Shown one piece after another: positions 13,546 through 24,559 of a DNA stretch of 64,000 nt (its first letter is position 1; each line of letters starts with the position of its first letter). This DNA comes from Cynocephalus volans (Eukaryota; Chordata; Mammalia; Dermoptera; Cynocephalidae). A program made the position numbers and the translations under genes. The stretch covers positions 80,325,918 to 80,389,917 of the forward strand of contig NC_084469.1 of assembly GCF_027409185.1 (NCBI RefSeq), read 5' to 3'. Below the pieces are notes generated by a model. The model had not been told where the DNA came from. It saw only the letters and a list, made by a program, of their open reading frames with translations, and ran no database searches.

Positions 13546-15589
13546 TACCGGTTGTGAGCACCCACTCTGCCCTTCCCATCCCTGCCAACCTGATCGATGC
13601 CAAAGTCACATCTGGAGGGTCTCATGTCTAGGTGGGAATCCCTCCCAGGCCCATGGACTAAATGTACCAGGAGTCTCCTACTTTGTGGGGGAAAGTGGAG
13701 AAAGGGGAAACCCATCAGTAGGTCAGCCGGGGATGGGGAGTCTTGGTCAGACTCCTCCTTTTCCTCCCCAGGGTCACCTTCTGGAAAATGGGTCTCAAAT
13801 CCACTTCCACTTCTCCTCCTAGAGGAAGACGCAGGGTGTAGAAAGCCATTCGCAGGGAGATACATTAACCAGGACAGTCATTCAGGGATGTGAGAAGAGG
13901 GGTGGGGTTCAAAGGTCTGCTGGTTGGCAGAAGGTGATGAGACAAAAAACCAGATCAGAGCCCCAAACAAAGGGCATGACTGTGGGAGGTGATAAATCTT
14001 TAATGACTGGGGACAGGTGTCCTGGGCACAGTTTTTAGGAGTCAATAAAGCACATGGCTGAACCATCTGTTAATACTCTGCAAATCACAGCCCTGCACAC
14101 ATCTGGAGAAGGGCTGATGTTGGGGCTGGCTGCAGCCGGCCTGGGGAAGCAGAGGCAGGGGCGGGAGTGTGGCTGCTGGAATGTGACCGGACAAGGGGCA
14201 AGGCTGCCTTGGGGTCTTTCGGGACGTGCAGTCCCCTAGTGTCTGCTGTGTGGCAGGCAGCCCCATCTTAAATGAGGTGAGGATGGTGGGTGGGAGTGTT
14301 CACAGCCCGCTGGCACTGAGCACATTTCAGAGGTCCCCTTTCATTCCCGAGAGTGCTGACAGGCATCACAGAAGCCGGGTTATTAGTGCTGGCATGTGAC
14401 AGAAACGGGTGTTGAGGTGCAGCAGCCTTCCCACTCCTCCTGCCACCACCGAGGCTGCCTTGCCTCTGGCCCAGTAATGATTTGAGATCTAAACACTAAG
14501 AAAAAGGGGGTAAAGTGAGAGAAACAGCTCTTGACTATTTCCTTTGCCAAAAAGTGTAATTGGCATGGCTGGGCGTGAAGTGCACCAGCCCTCCCGGGTG
14601 CCCCCAGGAGCCTCCCTGGGCTGGCTGCCTTGAACACACCAGGTGTCCTCAGCGCCCAGCAATAGATCAGCAGAAATGGGCCATCCTTGTGCCCACCAGG
14701 TAGTGCTTGCGGTCACCACGACTGCCGGAGGCTCATCTCCCCTACAAGCTCTCCAGGACCCAGAAGAGGCCCCCATGCTCCTCTGGAATGCATGTCAGGA
14801 GATCTGCAAACAAGACCCAACTTCTCGCCCACACCAGCCCACAGGAAAACATGCTCAAAGCCTCACTAAGAAGCATGGTTGTCCCTTCCCGTTTGCTTTC
14901 CCTTCCTTCCTCCCTCCCTCCCTTCCTCTTTCTTCTTCCTTCAATTTCTCATTTTTCAGTACAACCTCTTTTAGAGGCCATTTACAATGGCATCGAAATT
15001 GGAATCTCGCTTGCTCTTGAACTCAGAAGCTCTGCAGGGACACTTTGCCTCGCCCCCGCTCCTGCTGGTGGGCGCCAAAACAAGCCATGCACAAGGACCC
15101 TCAGTGCAGTGTGTCTGTCGGAGCCCAGGATGAGAAATGACCCTCATGCCCACCAGGAGGGGAGGGGGCAGTCCCTGACAGCACCTCTGAGTAATAGAAG
15201 GCTGAGCAGCTGTTAAGAGAAGGGGACAGAGTTCTATGACCAAGGGGGGAAGATCTGCAAATATATTAGGTCGCAGAGGAAAGGGGCCTAAGTATGACTA
15301 CTATGCTACTCCTGTGTAAAAATAAAAGGGTGGGGTGGGAAGGGGATTAAGCAGTAACTGCAGGGTTTTCTTTCTTAAAAATAGATCTGAACTAAATATT
15401 GCAAAATGTCAGCATTTGTAAGTTCTGTGTGGTGTGTTCAGTTACTGTTATACAATTTTGTTTCAAACTTTGTGCCTGAAGTATTTTAAAAATTTTTAAA
15501 ATTTAAGTGGAGAGATATTTTATATAAATGCATATATTCTTGTAAAGGATGACAGGGAACACTGTGACAGCACTCACACAAGCCAGGCA

Positions 15590-15730
15590 TTTTAACTCCT
15601 TCGATTCTGTGAGGTAGGTACTCCCACAATTCTCCCTTTATAAAGGGGAAACTGAGGTACAGTATTTCACTTGTAGCACAGAGCTGCAAAGAGAGGGAAT
15701 CGGGATTTGAACCCAGGCAGCCTGGCAAAG
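15590..15730 (-). mobile_element. MIR SINE
   Basis: AGGGGAAACTGAGGTACAG, AGAGGGAATCGGGATTTGAACCCAGGCAGCCTGG. Reverse MIR, long. Confidence 0.8.
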
Positions 15731-16529
15731 TGTGTGTTCACAACCAACGCATTATACAGAAGGGTCCTGGTAGGCACTCAGGGAGCCAGTATCACAGATG
15801 CTGGTGGGCCTGGGATGGCGGGAAGTTCACACCTTTTTACTGTACACATTTTTGTACTATTTGAATCTTTTATACGTACACGTTACTAATTTTTAAAAGT
15901 TGGGTAAATGCCAGTTAGCCAGAAATAACAGAATCCTGACAGGTGTGGAGTATTGGGGGGGAGCGGGGAGGCAGCAGGGGACTGACTTCCTCCCAGAGGC
16001 TGAGGAACTGCCCTAAAATTAGAGGCCCCCATCTCGCCTCGTTCCCACGGGTGCAGAAATTCTGGGTCTGGAGTGCTGTTAGCTCAGGTCTGCTCAGCAC
16101 CCTGCCTGCCCCCCCGTCTTCCAGTACAGACCCCGTGCCCTTGCCACAAGTGAACAGTGTGACCCAGCTGGGCCACGGTGACTAATCCAGGGGTAGGTAC
16201 CATATCTAAGCCAGCCAGTCAGAATCCTTCCCTGGGGTTCCACTAGTGGAAGATCCTTTTCCTTCAGGCTGTGGGATACAGAATGCCAGCAGCCAGGGAC
16301 CCGCGACAAAGCAGGTCATGGGTGAAGCAGTATATATCCAGGGAGGGATTGACAAGAGCCAGTCTCAGCTTCATTCACATCCTGGATCCTGTCATCTCAA
16401 AGCCAGCTCCCTCCCTGTCCTCCCCAGTTTGTTTACATACACTCACCTCGGTTTGAGCTGGATCCTGACTGAACGGAAACCCACAACCCAAAACAAGGGA
16501 AGCTCAAAGTCAGTGGTTAAGCCCGTCAC

Positions 16530-16710
16530 CAGTGGTTAAGGGATCATGTGCAAGACCAGAATCCCAGCTCTGCCAGCTACTGTGTGGTCTCAAGCCAGTT
16601 ACTTACCCTCTCTGAGCCTGAGATGTGCTCCCTGAGCTTCCACTGCTTGCCTCATAGGATGTCTTAAAGATTAACATATTAATCCAGTCCCAGGCACACC
16701 AGTAATTAGT
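16530..16710 (+). mobile_element. MIR SINE
   Basis: AGTGGTTAAGGGATCATGTG, ATCCCAGCTCTGCCAGCTACTGTG, GCCAGTTACTTACCCTCTCTGAGCC and CCTCATAGGATGTCTTAAAGATTAA: forward MIR from the tRNA-like head onwards. Confidence 0.8.
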
Positions 16711-17235
16711 AAAGCTAATAATGCGGTGACAACAACTAAAGCCCAATACCTTCAGAAATAACTGCTTACTAACTACGTTAAACCCTGACTTGAGGCTCTG
16801 GAAAAGAGGATACCAGTGGAGACACAAAACAGCAGAAAGGATGGAGGCTGGAGTCGCTTTTCCTTCTCGCGTCCCTTCAGATCCACCCTCCACTCTCCTC
16901 TCTGCCCTGGACGAATGCCCATGTGACCCACATCAACAAGCTCTCTGGCCCTCTGGCTCCCAGTGCTTTCAGCCAATGGTGCCACAGTCCAATTCAGAGG
17001 GGGGCAGGAGAGTGAGGTCAGGATGTTAGTTTCCCTGTAGGGTCCCCATGGTGGGCTGCATCCCTCAAGTGAAAGTCATAGCTCCTTTAGGTGTCCCTTC
17101 CCAGACCCCCAACTCTTTGTCTGCTGAAGGTGACTCCTGCCTTTGCCCCTCAGGCCCAGGGGTAGGAGTGACACCCCATAGGACTAGCCCCAGGATTTTC
17201 TCGGGAGGCTTAGCCCATACTTTGCAAATATTCCC

Positions 17236-17241
17236 TTTATT
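17236..17241 (-). terminator. Candidate poly(A) signal AATAAA for NKD1
   Basis: Plus-strand tttatt, read on the minus strand as AATAAAG in the context GTTTAATAAAGGG. It is the first canonical hexamer after the NKD1 stop, 1.3 kb downstream. No clear GU-rich element follows, which lowers confidence. Confidence 0.4.
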
Positions 17242-18432
17242 AAACTCCTCAAGTTACTGAATTTGAGTGTGATCTATTTTTTGTGGAGACTCCAACCGGT
17301 TGACAGTGGTCCTTTACCTGGTCTCCCCAGGTTCCAGCCAGACAAAATCCTTATCTGCAGAGCACACTGCTCTATGGTCCCAACTCTAGCCACTGTCCCC
17401 ATTTCCCTCCAAGCTTCTGTACCCTGGCAGATCTCTCCAAAACCTGTCAGATCCCAAATCCCAAGAAAGGACCTCTGACCAGAGGCAAGTGGCTATTCAC
17501 ATCTGAGGGACATCGGCCCAACAGGAGACATGCAGTCACCTCTGGGCTTAGGAAGCATCCAGAGAAGCAAACCACTGATTTCTGCACACTAGAAAAAATA
17601 CCTGAGAGTGTATATTTATAGAAAGATACATAGAAACGGACAGATGCCATCTATCTATAGATACAGAAAGCTCTGTTAGAGAACCACGTGGGTACATATA
17701 TATTTGCCAAGGGTAAAACATGAGGTTTCCCCATCCTTGGTCACAACCAACAACATACAATTGCCCGATCTTGGAAAACCATGCTCGTTTATGAGGTTGG
17801 TTCTCTCTCTAGCAGTTTCCAAAATGAGCTGGTTTGGGGGACAGTCCTTAAATGTGTGTGTTTGTCTTTCTAAAGATGAGAAGAGGAGGGGAAAAAAAAG
17901 GAGTAGCAGTATATTTGACAGAAAAGATGGCAGTGGTTTGGGGCAAGGGAGTGATCCCACTGGAAAGGTAGGGAGGATAACTCCAGAAAGGACAACTAAG
18001 GTTTCTAGGTTGGAACATAAAAACACAACAGCAAGGAGGCCGTGCATCTGCAGTCCGTTGAAATCCCTTGTAGCATGTTACAATCAGTGAAGGGCAAAAT
18101 AAAATCAGAATAATACTAAGAGGTAGCAGCTGTTTATCTTCTCGAAGATTTCGAGGGTCTCTGGAAGCCGGGCCAGGAAAGGGTATTCTCCTGGAAGAGA
18201 CTGGGGTGGGCAGAGTTTTGGGCCGAGGGCTCCCATGGTGTGGTGCCATGTCCAATCCATGTGGACACTGCAGCTCCTCAGACCCAAGGGAGCCTCTGCC
18301 ATCTACAGGCCACTTCCAAACCCAGAGTTATTTCCTGGGTAAGTTATACAGTCCCCCCCACATATAAATAAAAGTTTAGTTCTGTGTTTCCATATATCTT
18401 CTACATGAAGGCTAGCTAAATATTAGTGGAGT

Positions 18433-18491
18433 AACAATAATAATTAATAACAATAATCGTCATAATAACAATAATTAATAGAATAATAATG
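18433..18491 (-). promoter_or_regulatory. AU-rich block in the putative NKD1 3' UTR
   Basis: About 59 bp almost entirely of A and T, built from repeated ATTATT/ATTAAT words, beginning 64 bp after the stop codon on the minus strand. Such blocks in 3' UTRs can bind AU-rich-element proteins. No exact ATTTA pentamer run is present, so a decay role is inference. Confidence 0.35.
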
Positions 18492-18554
18492 CCTTGGGGA
18501 TGTTGGGGGAGGGGGTCCTTCATATGGTGGGGGGAGGGTCCCTGGGGAGGGGCT

Positions 18555-19144
18555 CTATGTCTGGTAGAAGTGGTGGTAATGGTGGTGATGTTCATGGTGG
18601 TGGTGGTGCTCGTGTCTCTGGACCGCCTGCCCGGCCTGGCTCTCGTACACCACCACGGCAGGCAGCTCCCTCACCTGCTCCCGCCCCAAGACGGCGCCGC
18701 CTGCAGCCAGCGGTGCCTGCAGGCCCCGGCAGCCCTGCTGGCTCTCCTTGGCTCGGTGCTTGTGCTTCTTGTGCCCGAGGGGTGCCAGGGTGGGGAGGAG
18801 GACTGGGCTGGAGGCCAGGTGGGTGGAGGGGGACACTGCAGGGACGGTGGGTCCCAGAGGGGGCTTGCCTCTTGCCCCTCTGGCCACGTGACCCACACCC
18901 ACACTCTTGCCCTGGGCCTTGGGGGACCTCACAAAGTGCTTGCTCCCGTCCTGGGTGCCCCGGAGCCGCTGCTGGAGCTCTGAGACCTTGGCGGTTGGGG
19001 TGTCAAGGAAGAGCAAGGAGCCTGGGTCCGCGCCTTGGGGCTTTCGGTGTGGGACGTGGATGGCTTCCGGCTCATGGGAGCGAGATCGAGTGGGGTTGGA
19101 GGTGCGGGGGGGCAGTTCTGACTTCTGGGCCACTGAAGGGGAGC
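18555..19144 (-). CDS. NKD1: NKD1 exon 10 (terminal coding exon, residues ~275-470, stop)
   Basis: This is the longest coding exon, 590 nt: two bases completing a glycine codon, 195 codons and TAG at 18555-18557. It encodes the C-terminal half: a Ser/Pro/Arg-rich region starting GSPSVAQKSELPPRTSNPTR, then SRSHEPEAIHVPHRKPQG, a basic patch GHKKHKHRAKES, a REQVRELPAVVVYESQAGQ segment, and a histidine-rich end with clusters of five, four and two His closing in FYQT. The His-rich tail is a hallmark of Naked cuticle proteins. The rest is probably disordered and serves as interaction surface. The acceptor reads ttcctag before GCTCC, and the G ending exon 9 gives the phase-1 join. Compared with the human protein as I remember it there are only scattered substitutions, for example HVPH for HIPH and GADPGS for GVDPAS. 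No frameshift or premature stop. Confidence 0.97.
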
Positions 19145-19936
19145 CTAGGAACCAATCCAACAGACATTTCATGAGCCCCTCCTGTGTGCCGGGGCTGCAC
19201 CGTACCCCAGAAGTCACCCCCACTCCCAGCTCTCCAAGACCGATAAACGCCAGGTGTCCCTTCTCAGAGCTACCCACCACTGCCCAACTGTCCCTCACTG
19301 CCTTGAAGGAAAACTCTCTGAAATGGAACTTTCCCATCTGCTAGGTCTTCAAAAATAATAAACTCTCCTTCTGAGAGAGAGCTGAGAAAGAGAGATGGTG
19401 GCAGAGACCCTGACAACTGTCTAAGGTCATTGGGGCAAGAAAGAATTCTAAATCTACTACTGAACATGTATAGAGGTAACCCCTAGAGGAATGACATACA
19501 TTATTAGCAGGAAGGGGAGGAGAAGGGAGTTGGGGAGTGAAATTTAGCAAGAGGCCAACGGCTGTTGAAGGATGGTGAAGACAGAGAAGGGTTGTGCGTA
19601 GTGAAACCGAGGTCCTCGCTGGAACAGCCACGAGAGGTCAAAGTGGTTGTCTTGGGAACAGGGCTGGGGGTGGGTTGGGATGAGGCACAGAACTATTGTT
19701 TTTGCTATATTCTAGGCCCTTGGATACTATTTGATCTTGTTCAACTTTATGTGTATATGTATTACTTTAATTTTGAAAATGTTTTTAATGTCACTTCCTC
19801 CAAGAAAACTCTTTGGCCTGTCCAATAAAAGCTACGTCTTTCCCCAGCCCAGGGGGAACACCACCAGCATGGCATGCCTGGCCCGTCCAGCCACACACCC
19901 CCACTCCCTGCCTCGCGAGGTGCAGGAGGGCCTTAC
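19145..19936 (-). other. NKD1: NKD1 intron 9
   Basis: 792 bp, GTAAGG donor and ttcctag acceptor. The middle (about 19690-19800) is AT-rich. No repeat family is confidently recognised and no gene is seen. Confidence 0.85.
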
Positions 19937-20064
19937 CAGGCCCAAACTGGGACGTATAGTTTTCTATTCCGGCGAGATCTAAGTAGTGGTTTCTCCTCTC
20001 GATGTTCTCATCCACGCAATGGTGGTAGCAGCCAGAGTGCTCCAGGCGGCTGTCACCCTGGAAC
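19937..20064 (-). CDS. NKD1: NKD1 exon 9 (residues ~232-275)
   Basis: 128 nt. One base completes an Arg codon split after AG in exon 8, then 42 codons, then a G that opens the Gly codon finished in exon 10. It encodes FQGDSRLEHSGCYHHCVDEN followed by IERRNHYLDLAGIENYTSQFGP, one of the most conserved NKD segments after the EF-hand. The Cys/His cluster (CYHHC) is a plausible metal-binding patch, but that is inference. Acceptor ccaccgtag, donor GTAAGG, both consensus. The only change I note from the remembered human sequence is His for Gln after RLE. The intron to exon 10 is 792 bp. Confidence 0.96.
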
Positions 20065-20521
20065 CTACGGTGGGGAAGACAAGTGAGCAGGTGGGCACTG
20101 GCCATGGGGTCGGTCGCCCCCCCGGCTACTGGGAAGCCACCAGGACAAATCCTTCATTAATTTCCTTCTTGGTCTTGGGAAGAGGGTGGGGGAGGAATAG
20201 TGATCACTGCAGTCTGCACCCCCATTTCCTCCCCCACCAACAGAGAAAGAGACCACTGCCGGGTCTCCATGGGGCTTCTGGGAGGAGTGAATGGGGACTT
20301 TGGTGTGAACAGGCCCAAAGCAAATGTGAGGGGTTACTGGTCAAAATGTAAAGATGCTCCAAAGCCAGGCTTCAAACCATGTGTGTCGACTGCAGGCAGG
20401 CAGCCTGATGCCGAGCCTGGTGCCCCAGGGGGTGTGGGCAGCAGAAGCCCCCCAAATTGTTGGAGTTGAGGCTGCCGACTCCATGTCCCACCCCAAAGCC
20501 CAGAATGGGCCTTACCATTGT

Positions 20522-20556
<35 letters not shown>

Positions 20557-21444
20557 TGTGTTGGGGGGGGTCTGAAGAGAGGTGCTGCCTGAGGCTTCCT
20601 CTCTCCCCTGTAGGACTCTGGGCTCTCTGACCCTCCCCTTTAGAAATCTCTGAAGTCTGCCTGCCCCCCACATGCCTGTCTTCCTCCCCACACACCCCAA
20701 TCTCCAGCCAGCCTAGATAACTGTGATTCTCAGCCCTCTCCCCACACCACGCTGCATCTCCTGCCTTGACTGCCTTTTCTTTCCCCTGCACTTGCACTAA
20801 TCCAACTGCAGTCACTTCCTTACCATCTGCACATGAGTTGTTAGCATATGCTCACACCTGCTCTATGACTGTTATTTACTCAATGCTGATTTTAAAAGCA
20901 GTCTCTCCCTTTCCTCTCCTCCCTCCCTTCCTTGCAGGTACAGAAATAACAACAGGTGAAAGGTAACTGAAGCCCCACCATCCCTTAACCACAATTCTGA
21001 AATCCAAAAAGGCTGAAAACAAAGATTTTTCCTGCCCATTTGGCAACCACGCCCACCCTAAAGGGATGGGGATCTGTTTATGGTCTTTAACTCCACTATT
21101 GTGAATATCCACGTATCTCCCAGCAGAAATATCAGTGTGTTAAACCCTGTAGTGCTGTCCAAACTCCACATATAATTCATGAGGAATACACTGGAGCACC
21201 TTTCAAAAGCCCAACAAATCCCGAATGCCTAATTATGTCTGGCCCAAAATGTTTTACATAAAGGGATGGGGACTTAATGTTTAGTTATTTTTTTAAATTT
21301 AGAGTTTAATTTGTAAGTCTGTGCATCTAAAGAGAGCACAGACTGGAGCCTCGTATTCTGAATCCCTCTGATATAAGTATACAGCTGGTGCTCAATACGT
21401 GCTCATGTGCACCAGGCTACTGCCTCCACCCGTGCCCGCCATAC
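20065..21444 (-). other. NKD1: NKD1 intron 8
   Basis: 1380 bp. Contains the TG/CA microsatellite at 20525-20554 followed by a short G run, and a non-repeat AT-rich stretch at about 21100-21380. No coding potential is recognised. Confidence 0.85.
20525..20554 (+). repeat. (TG)15 microsatellite in intron 8
   Basis: Uninterrupted TG dinucleotides, then AGTGTGTTGGGGGGGG. Confidence 0.97.
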
Positions 21445-21529
21445 CTAAGGGGGGCTCGCTGCTTCTTCTCCCAGCTTCGTAGCTCCTCAGCAGGCTTGGT
21501 CTCCGCTCTGGGCCTTGTACTCTGCAGAT
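21445..21529 (-). CDS. NKD1: NKD1 exon 8 (residues ~204-232)
   Basis: 85 nt. It begins with AT, completing the Asp codon opened by the last G of exon 7, carries 27 codons, and ends in AG, completed by the G of exon 9 to Arg. It encodes LQSTRPRAETKPAEELRSWE then KKQRAPL, a charged, probably disordered linker between the EF-hand half and the conserved CYHHC region. STRPR and PAEEL match the mouse protein as I remember it (human has SARPR and PTEDL). Acceptor gactcag. The donor GTATGG is weaker than those of neighbouring exons, so exon 8 inclusion could be splice-sensitive. Skipping 85 nt would shift the frame. Confidence 0.95.
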
Positions 21530-22012
21530 CTGAGTCCCGCCCAAGAAGGACAAGAGACACCTGTAAGCCATTTGTGGCTGGCCCTGCCCAGATGACTGCC
21601 TGGCATGCTGCCCTTGAAAACACCCAGAGCAGCTTCACAGCGGCTCTGTGACAGAGCTCTCCGGGCTGGGACTAAACAGAGGGATGCCATAGCTACCTGT
21701 CCCACTTACCTCCTCCCCCAGACTCTTTAGCTGGCCTTCAGGGCCCTGCCCCACCACCCTCACCTCAATACATGCCTCACTATAGCTGCCTGCCATGCCC
21801 ACGCCCCCCTCCATGGCTTTGCCTCTGCAGGGCCACCCATCCGGAATCCTCCTCTTCCCTCTCCCAAGCCTATTCCTTCAAGGACACATTTATACCCCAC
21901 CTGTCCACAAGGAAGCTCCCCAAGAAAAGCCCCCAGGACTCCCTCCCACTCCTCCCAGGCAGGCTTTGATCCTTCCTGAGAAATGGGACTGGGCTGCCCT
22001 GCAGCCCCTCAC
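21530..22012 (-). other. NKD1: NKD1 intron 7
   Basis: 483 bp, the shortest intron here, C-rich on the plus strand. Nothing beyond the splice sites is recognised. Confidence 0.85.
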
Positions 22013-22160
22013 CGGCGTGGTTGAGAAGGACATTCCTCTTGCTCTGGCTCCCGTCGGGAGCCACGGTGAGCTTCACCCGCAGTGTCTTGCTTGACGTTGG
22101 GGAGTGGTTAACAGAGGAGTCAACCACCTCATAGATGGTGTGCAGCAGGCTGGTGATGTC
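22013..22160 (-). CDS. NKD1: NKD1 exon 7 (end of EF-hand and following conserved region, residues ~155-204)
   Basis: 148 nt: 49 codons plus the first base of a split Asp codon. The first codon, Asp, is position 12 of the EF-hand loop; the other eleven positions lie in exon 6. ITSLLHTIYEVVDSSVNHSP follows: the exiting EF-hand helix, then SSKTLRVKLTVAPDGSQSKR and NVLLNHA. This block is nearly invariant in vertebrate NKD proteins and, with exon 6, forms the Dishevelled-binding region (known for the family). Acceptor ccatccag, donor GTGAGG. The changes NVLLNHA versus SVLVNQA in human fall at the exon end. The intron to exon 8 is only 483 bp. Confidence 0.97.
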
Positions 22161-22714
22161 CTGGATGGGGAGGGAAGTAGGAACCCATGCAGAGACGGCA
22201 AACAGAGGGCCTGGTTGACGCTGAAGTGCTGAAACCCTTCTGGTTCCCCCAAAGTAGAGCCAAAGGCAAAAACTTAAATGTCAGAGGTTCATATGGCAGG
22301 GAGGAAATCCTCGGAAGCAGGAGTAAGGGAGTAGAGAGAGTGAAGGAGGAAAAAGCCATAAAGAAAAACTGAAGGAGAAGGTTACGGCTGTGGGTAACTG
22401 GGGCTCAGTTGCACTGGGGCCCTGTGGGGGATAGTGAAGAGTCACCTCGAATAGTCTCATCCAGATGGGGATTTATAAACTGGCTCTCATACCCAGTGGT
22501 TGAGAGGTGCCCCAAGGATGCAACATTCCCATACTTTTGGGCAGCCCTGCAAGGGCTGAGCCAGCCCCCTGCACCAGCGAAAGCTCTATGGTGAGCTCTA
22601 TCTACCATGGCAACAGGTGAACTTGGAGGTGGGCCCAAAGAATATAGGGCTGGGGCATCAACAGCATCTGCTTCAGGTCTGATGGGCGCAAAAATGGAAG
22701 AGGAGACATGTCCC

Positions 22715-23081
22715 TGCCATGGACTGAACTGTGTCCCCTCAAAATTCATATGCTGAAGCCCTAATCCCCAATATGACTGTATTTTAAGTCAATATGGATA
22801 TAATTAAGGTTAAATGAGGTCATAAAGGTGGGTCCCTAATCTAATAGGGCTGGTGCCTTTATAAGAAGAGGAAGAGACACCAGAGTTCTTCCCTCCACCA
22901 CCTGAGGACACAGCAAGAAGGCGGCTGTCTGCAAGCCAGGAAGAGCACCCTCACCAGGAACCAAATCAGCTGGCACCTTCATCCTAGACTTCCAGCCTCC
23001 AGAACTGTGAGAATTAAATTTATGTTGTTTAAACCACTGGTCCATAGTATTTTGTTAGGGCAGCCTGAGCAGACTAAGATT
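22715..23081 (+). mobile_element. MaLR (MLT1/MST-type) solo LTR, endogenous retrovirus-like
   Basis: 367 bp matching the familiar MaLR LTR order: GGACTGAACTGTGTCCCCTC, ATTCATATGCTGAAGCCCTA, TAAGGTTAAATGAGGTCAT, CTTCCAGCCTCCAGAACTGT and a terminal GGCAGCCTGAGCAGACTAA. The 5-bp duplication gtccc at 22710-22714 and 23082-23086 fits LTR element insertion. No internal region adjoins it, so it is a solo LTR. It sits in intron 6 of NKD1, antisense to the gene. Confidence 0.85.
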
Positions 23082-24559
23082 GTCCCTAAAAGATAAACTA
23101 TTCTGTGAGAACTTGACCAAATCTCTTCTCTCTAGGCCTCAGTTATCCTCTTAAGACCAGAACAGAGTCTTCAAACAATGCTCCATGAGAAGTCTCAGAC
23201 TTCTGACTAGGGGTGGAGAGGTACGTATTCCCCACACCAGGCCTCCCTTTGTACTGGCATCTGTGAGGCCATTTGTCTGAGGGGCAGCTTCTTGCTTTAT
23301 AATGATGCTGGACTCCTCCAGAGAAGACACATTCTCTCCACCGATTAGGCCAACAGCTGGTCAGTTATCTGGCCACCAATTCTTCATGAGTTCAGACAGA
23401 CTTGGTCCTCCCTTAACCTCCTGCCTGTAAGCCTTAGGCAGAGGAGGCAGAGCCCCTGCGGGTACATGGATGGGTGGCCGGAGTGGTAGGGACCAACTGG
23501 GCACTGGCCTCCATCATAGGAGGTGGTGGCTGCTCAGCTCAGCAGACTTGCCCACTGACAATGTAGACCCAGGGTTATCCCAGAGAAGCCAGAAATCCAG
23601 AATCTTCTGTTAAATCTTCAGAATCTTTGATACTGGCAACCAATTTAATTTTGCTCTAGGGACCAGACCAGAACATCTGGGAGCCAGATTGGGATTGTGG
23701 GGGTCACCGGTTTGAGACCAGGCTTTAGTCACTCGCTTGCTGGTGTACTGGTGATGCCAGCTCTTCCATAAGGCCCACCAAGGACTCCTCTTCTGCCTTC
23801 CTTGAGCTTCTCTGTACAACCACTCACCATCTTGGGATGCCCATGGAGGAGGCGTCATTATACAGATGAGCCAGCTGAGGTCCACCAACATCATCCCCCT
23901 GAGCATCATGTTCCTTAGAAGGCCAGGGGCCTGGTGTGTGATCCCAGCAGGTTTGGCTGACTCAGGCCTTTAAGCGGGTGTGTCTTTGCCATTCCAGGTT
24001 GAAAATCAACCCCATGGACTGCACAGGGCCAGGCCCGTGGGAATAGGTGCCCATGAATATTTCCTGCACAAATGAACACCCGAAGGATGAATGGGTACCT
24101 TTCTCCAAGTTGGAAAGTCAGCCCAGACGCCGCTCTGGGCTGTGGATGCAGTGAAGCGGGAGCCTGTCAGCTCTGGCACACAGAAACGTACGTGATGAAG
24201 TCCAGAAAGCGTGGAGGGAAATGGTATTTATAGCCAGATTTGAGGAGCAACTTTGGGCTAAAATTAGACCAGGGGAAACACCAGGCTTGTCCTCCCTCGA
24301 CTGGAAGCCAGTCTCCTGGCTCCTGGGTAGGAGGAAGCCACAATCCAGTGGACACTTTCTCCAGGGCCAGGCTGGGCCACCTTCCTTGGAAACCCTCTTG
24401 TCCTTCCTCTCATTACCAAGGCGGTTAAGGAGGACATGGATACAATATAGATCCAGAAAGCAGCATCTGTCTGCAGGTTTCTGCAAGAAAAGGTTTGGGG
24501 ACAAACCTTTTGTGGTCAGCATGTGAGGCTCTTCAGCATCTTCTGACTAGAAAGTAATG

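Larger units (their letters stand above)
1..17200. other. Intergenic region on the 3' side of NKD1
   Basis: No exon with recognisable protein similarity on either strand. Recognised contents are MIR pieces (near 40-130, 1295-1430, 1715-1880, 9225-9370, 9835-10060, 10440-10530, 15590-15730, 16530-16710), an L2 3' end (7240-7500), a probable L1 3' fragment (3395-3500), a Tigger element (8378-8978) and two hAT-Charlie-like pieces (13125-13545). Also present: ATTC repeats (5620-5640) and a purine run (1620-1690). Non-repeat AT-rich blocks at 560-900, 6180-6480, 11690-11880 and 15290-15530 have no assigned role. In human, SNX20 would follow in this direction; I cannot see it. Confidence 0.8.
17236..18554 (-). 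other. NKD1: Probable NKD1 3' UTR
   Basis: Sequence downstream of the stop on the minus strand. A G-poor pyrimidine-rich start (18489-18554 reads C/T-rich on the minus strand) is followed by a strikingly AT-rich block at 18433-18491 of TTATT/ATTAAT words. The first AATAAA on the minus strand below the stop is at 17236-17241. No MIR, L2 or LTR is recognised between 17580 and 18550, fitting a transcribed, constrained UTR. The real end could be further left, since long alternative UTRs are common and another AATAAA on this strand lies near 11976. Inference only. Confidence 0.5.

Noticed and set aside
1-17200. SNX20 (expected neighbour from human order)
   Set aside because: No PX-domain or other recognisable exon seen; synteny alone is not evidence.
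18489-19174. Long plus-strand frames opposite NKD1 exon 10
   Set aside because: Shadow of the GC-rich coding exon on the other strand.
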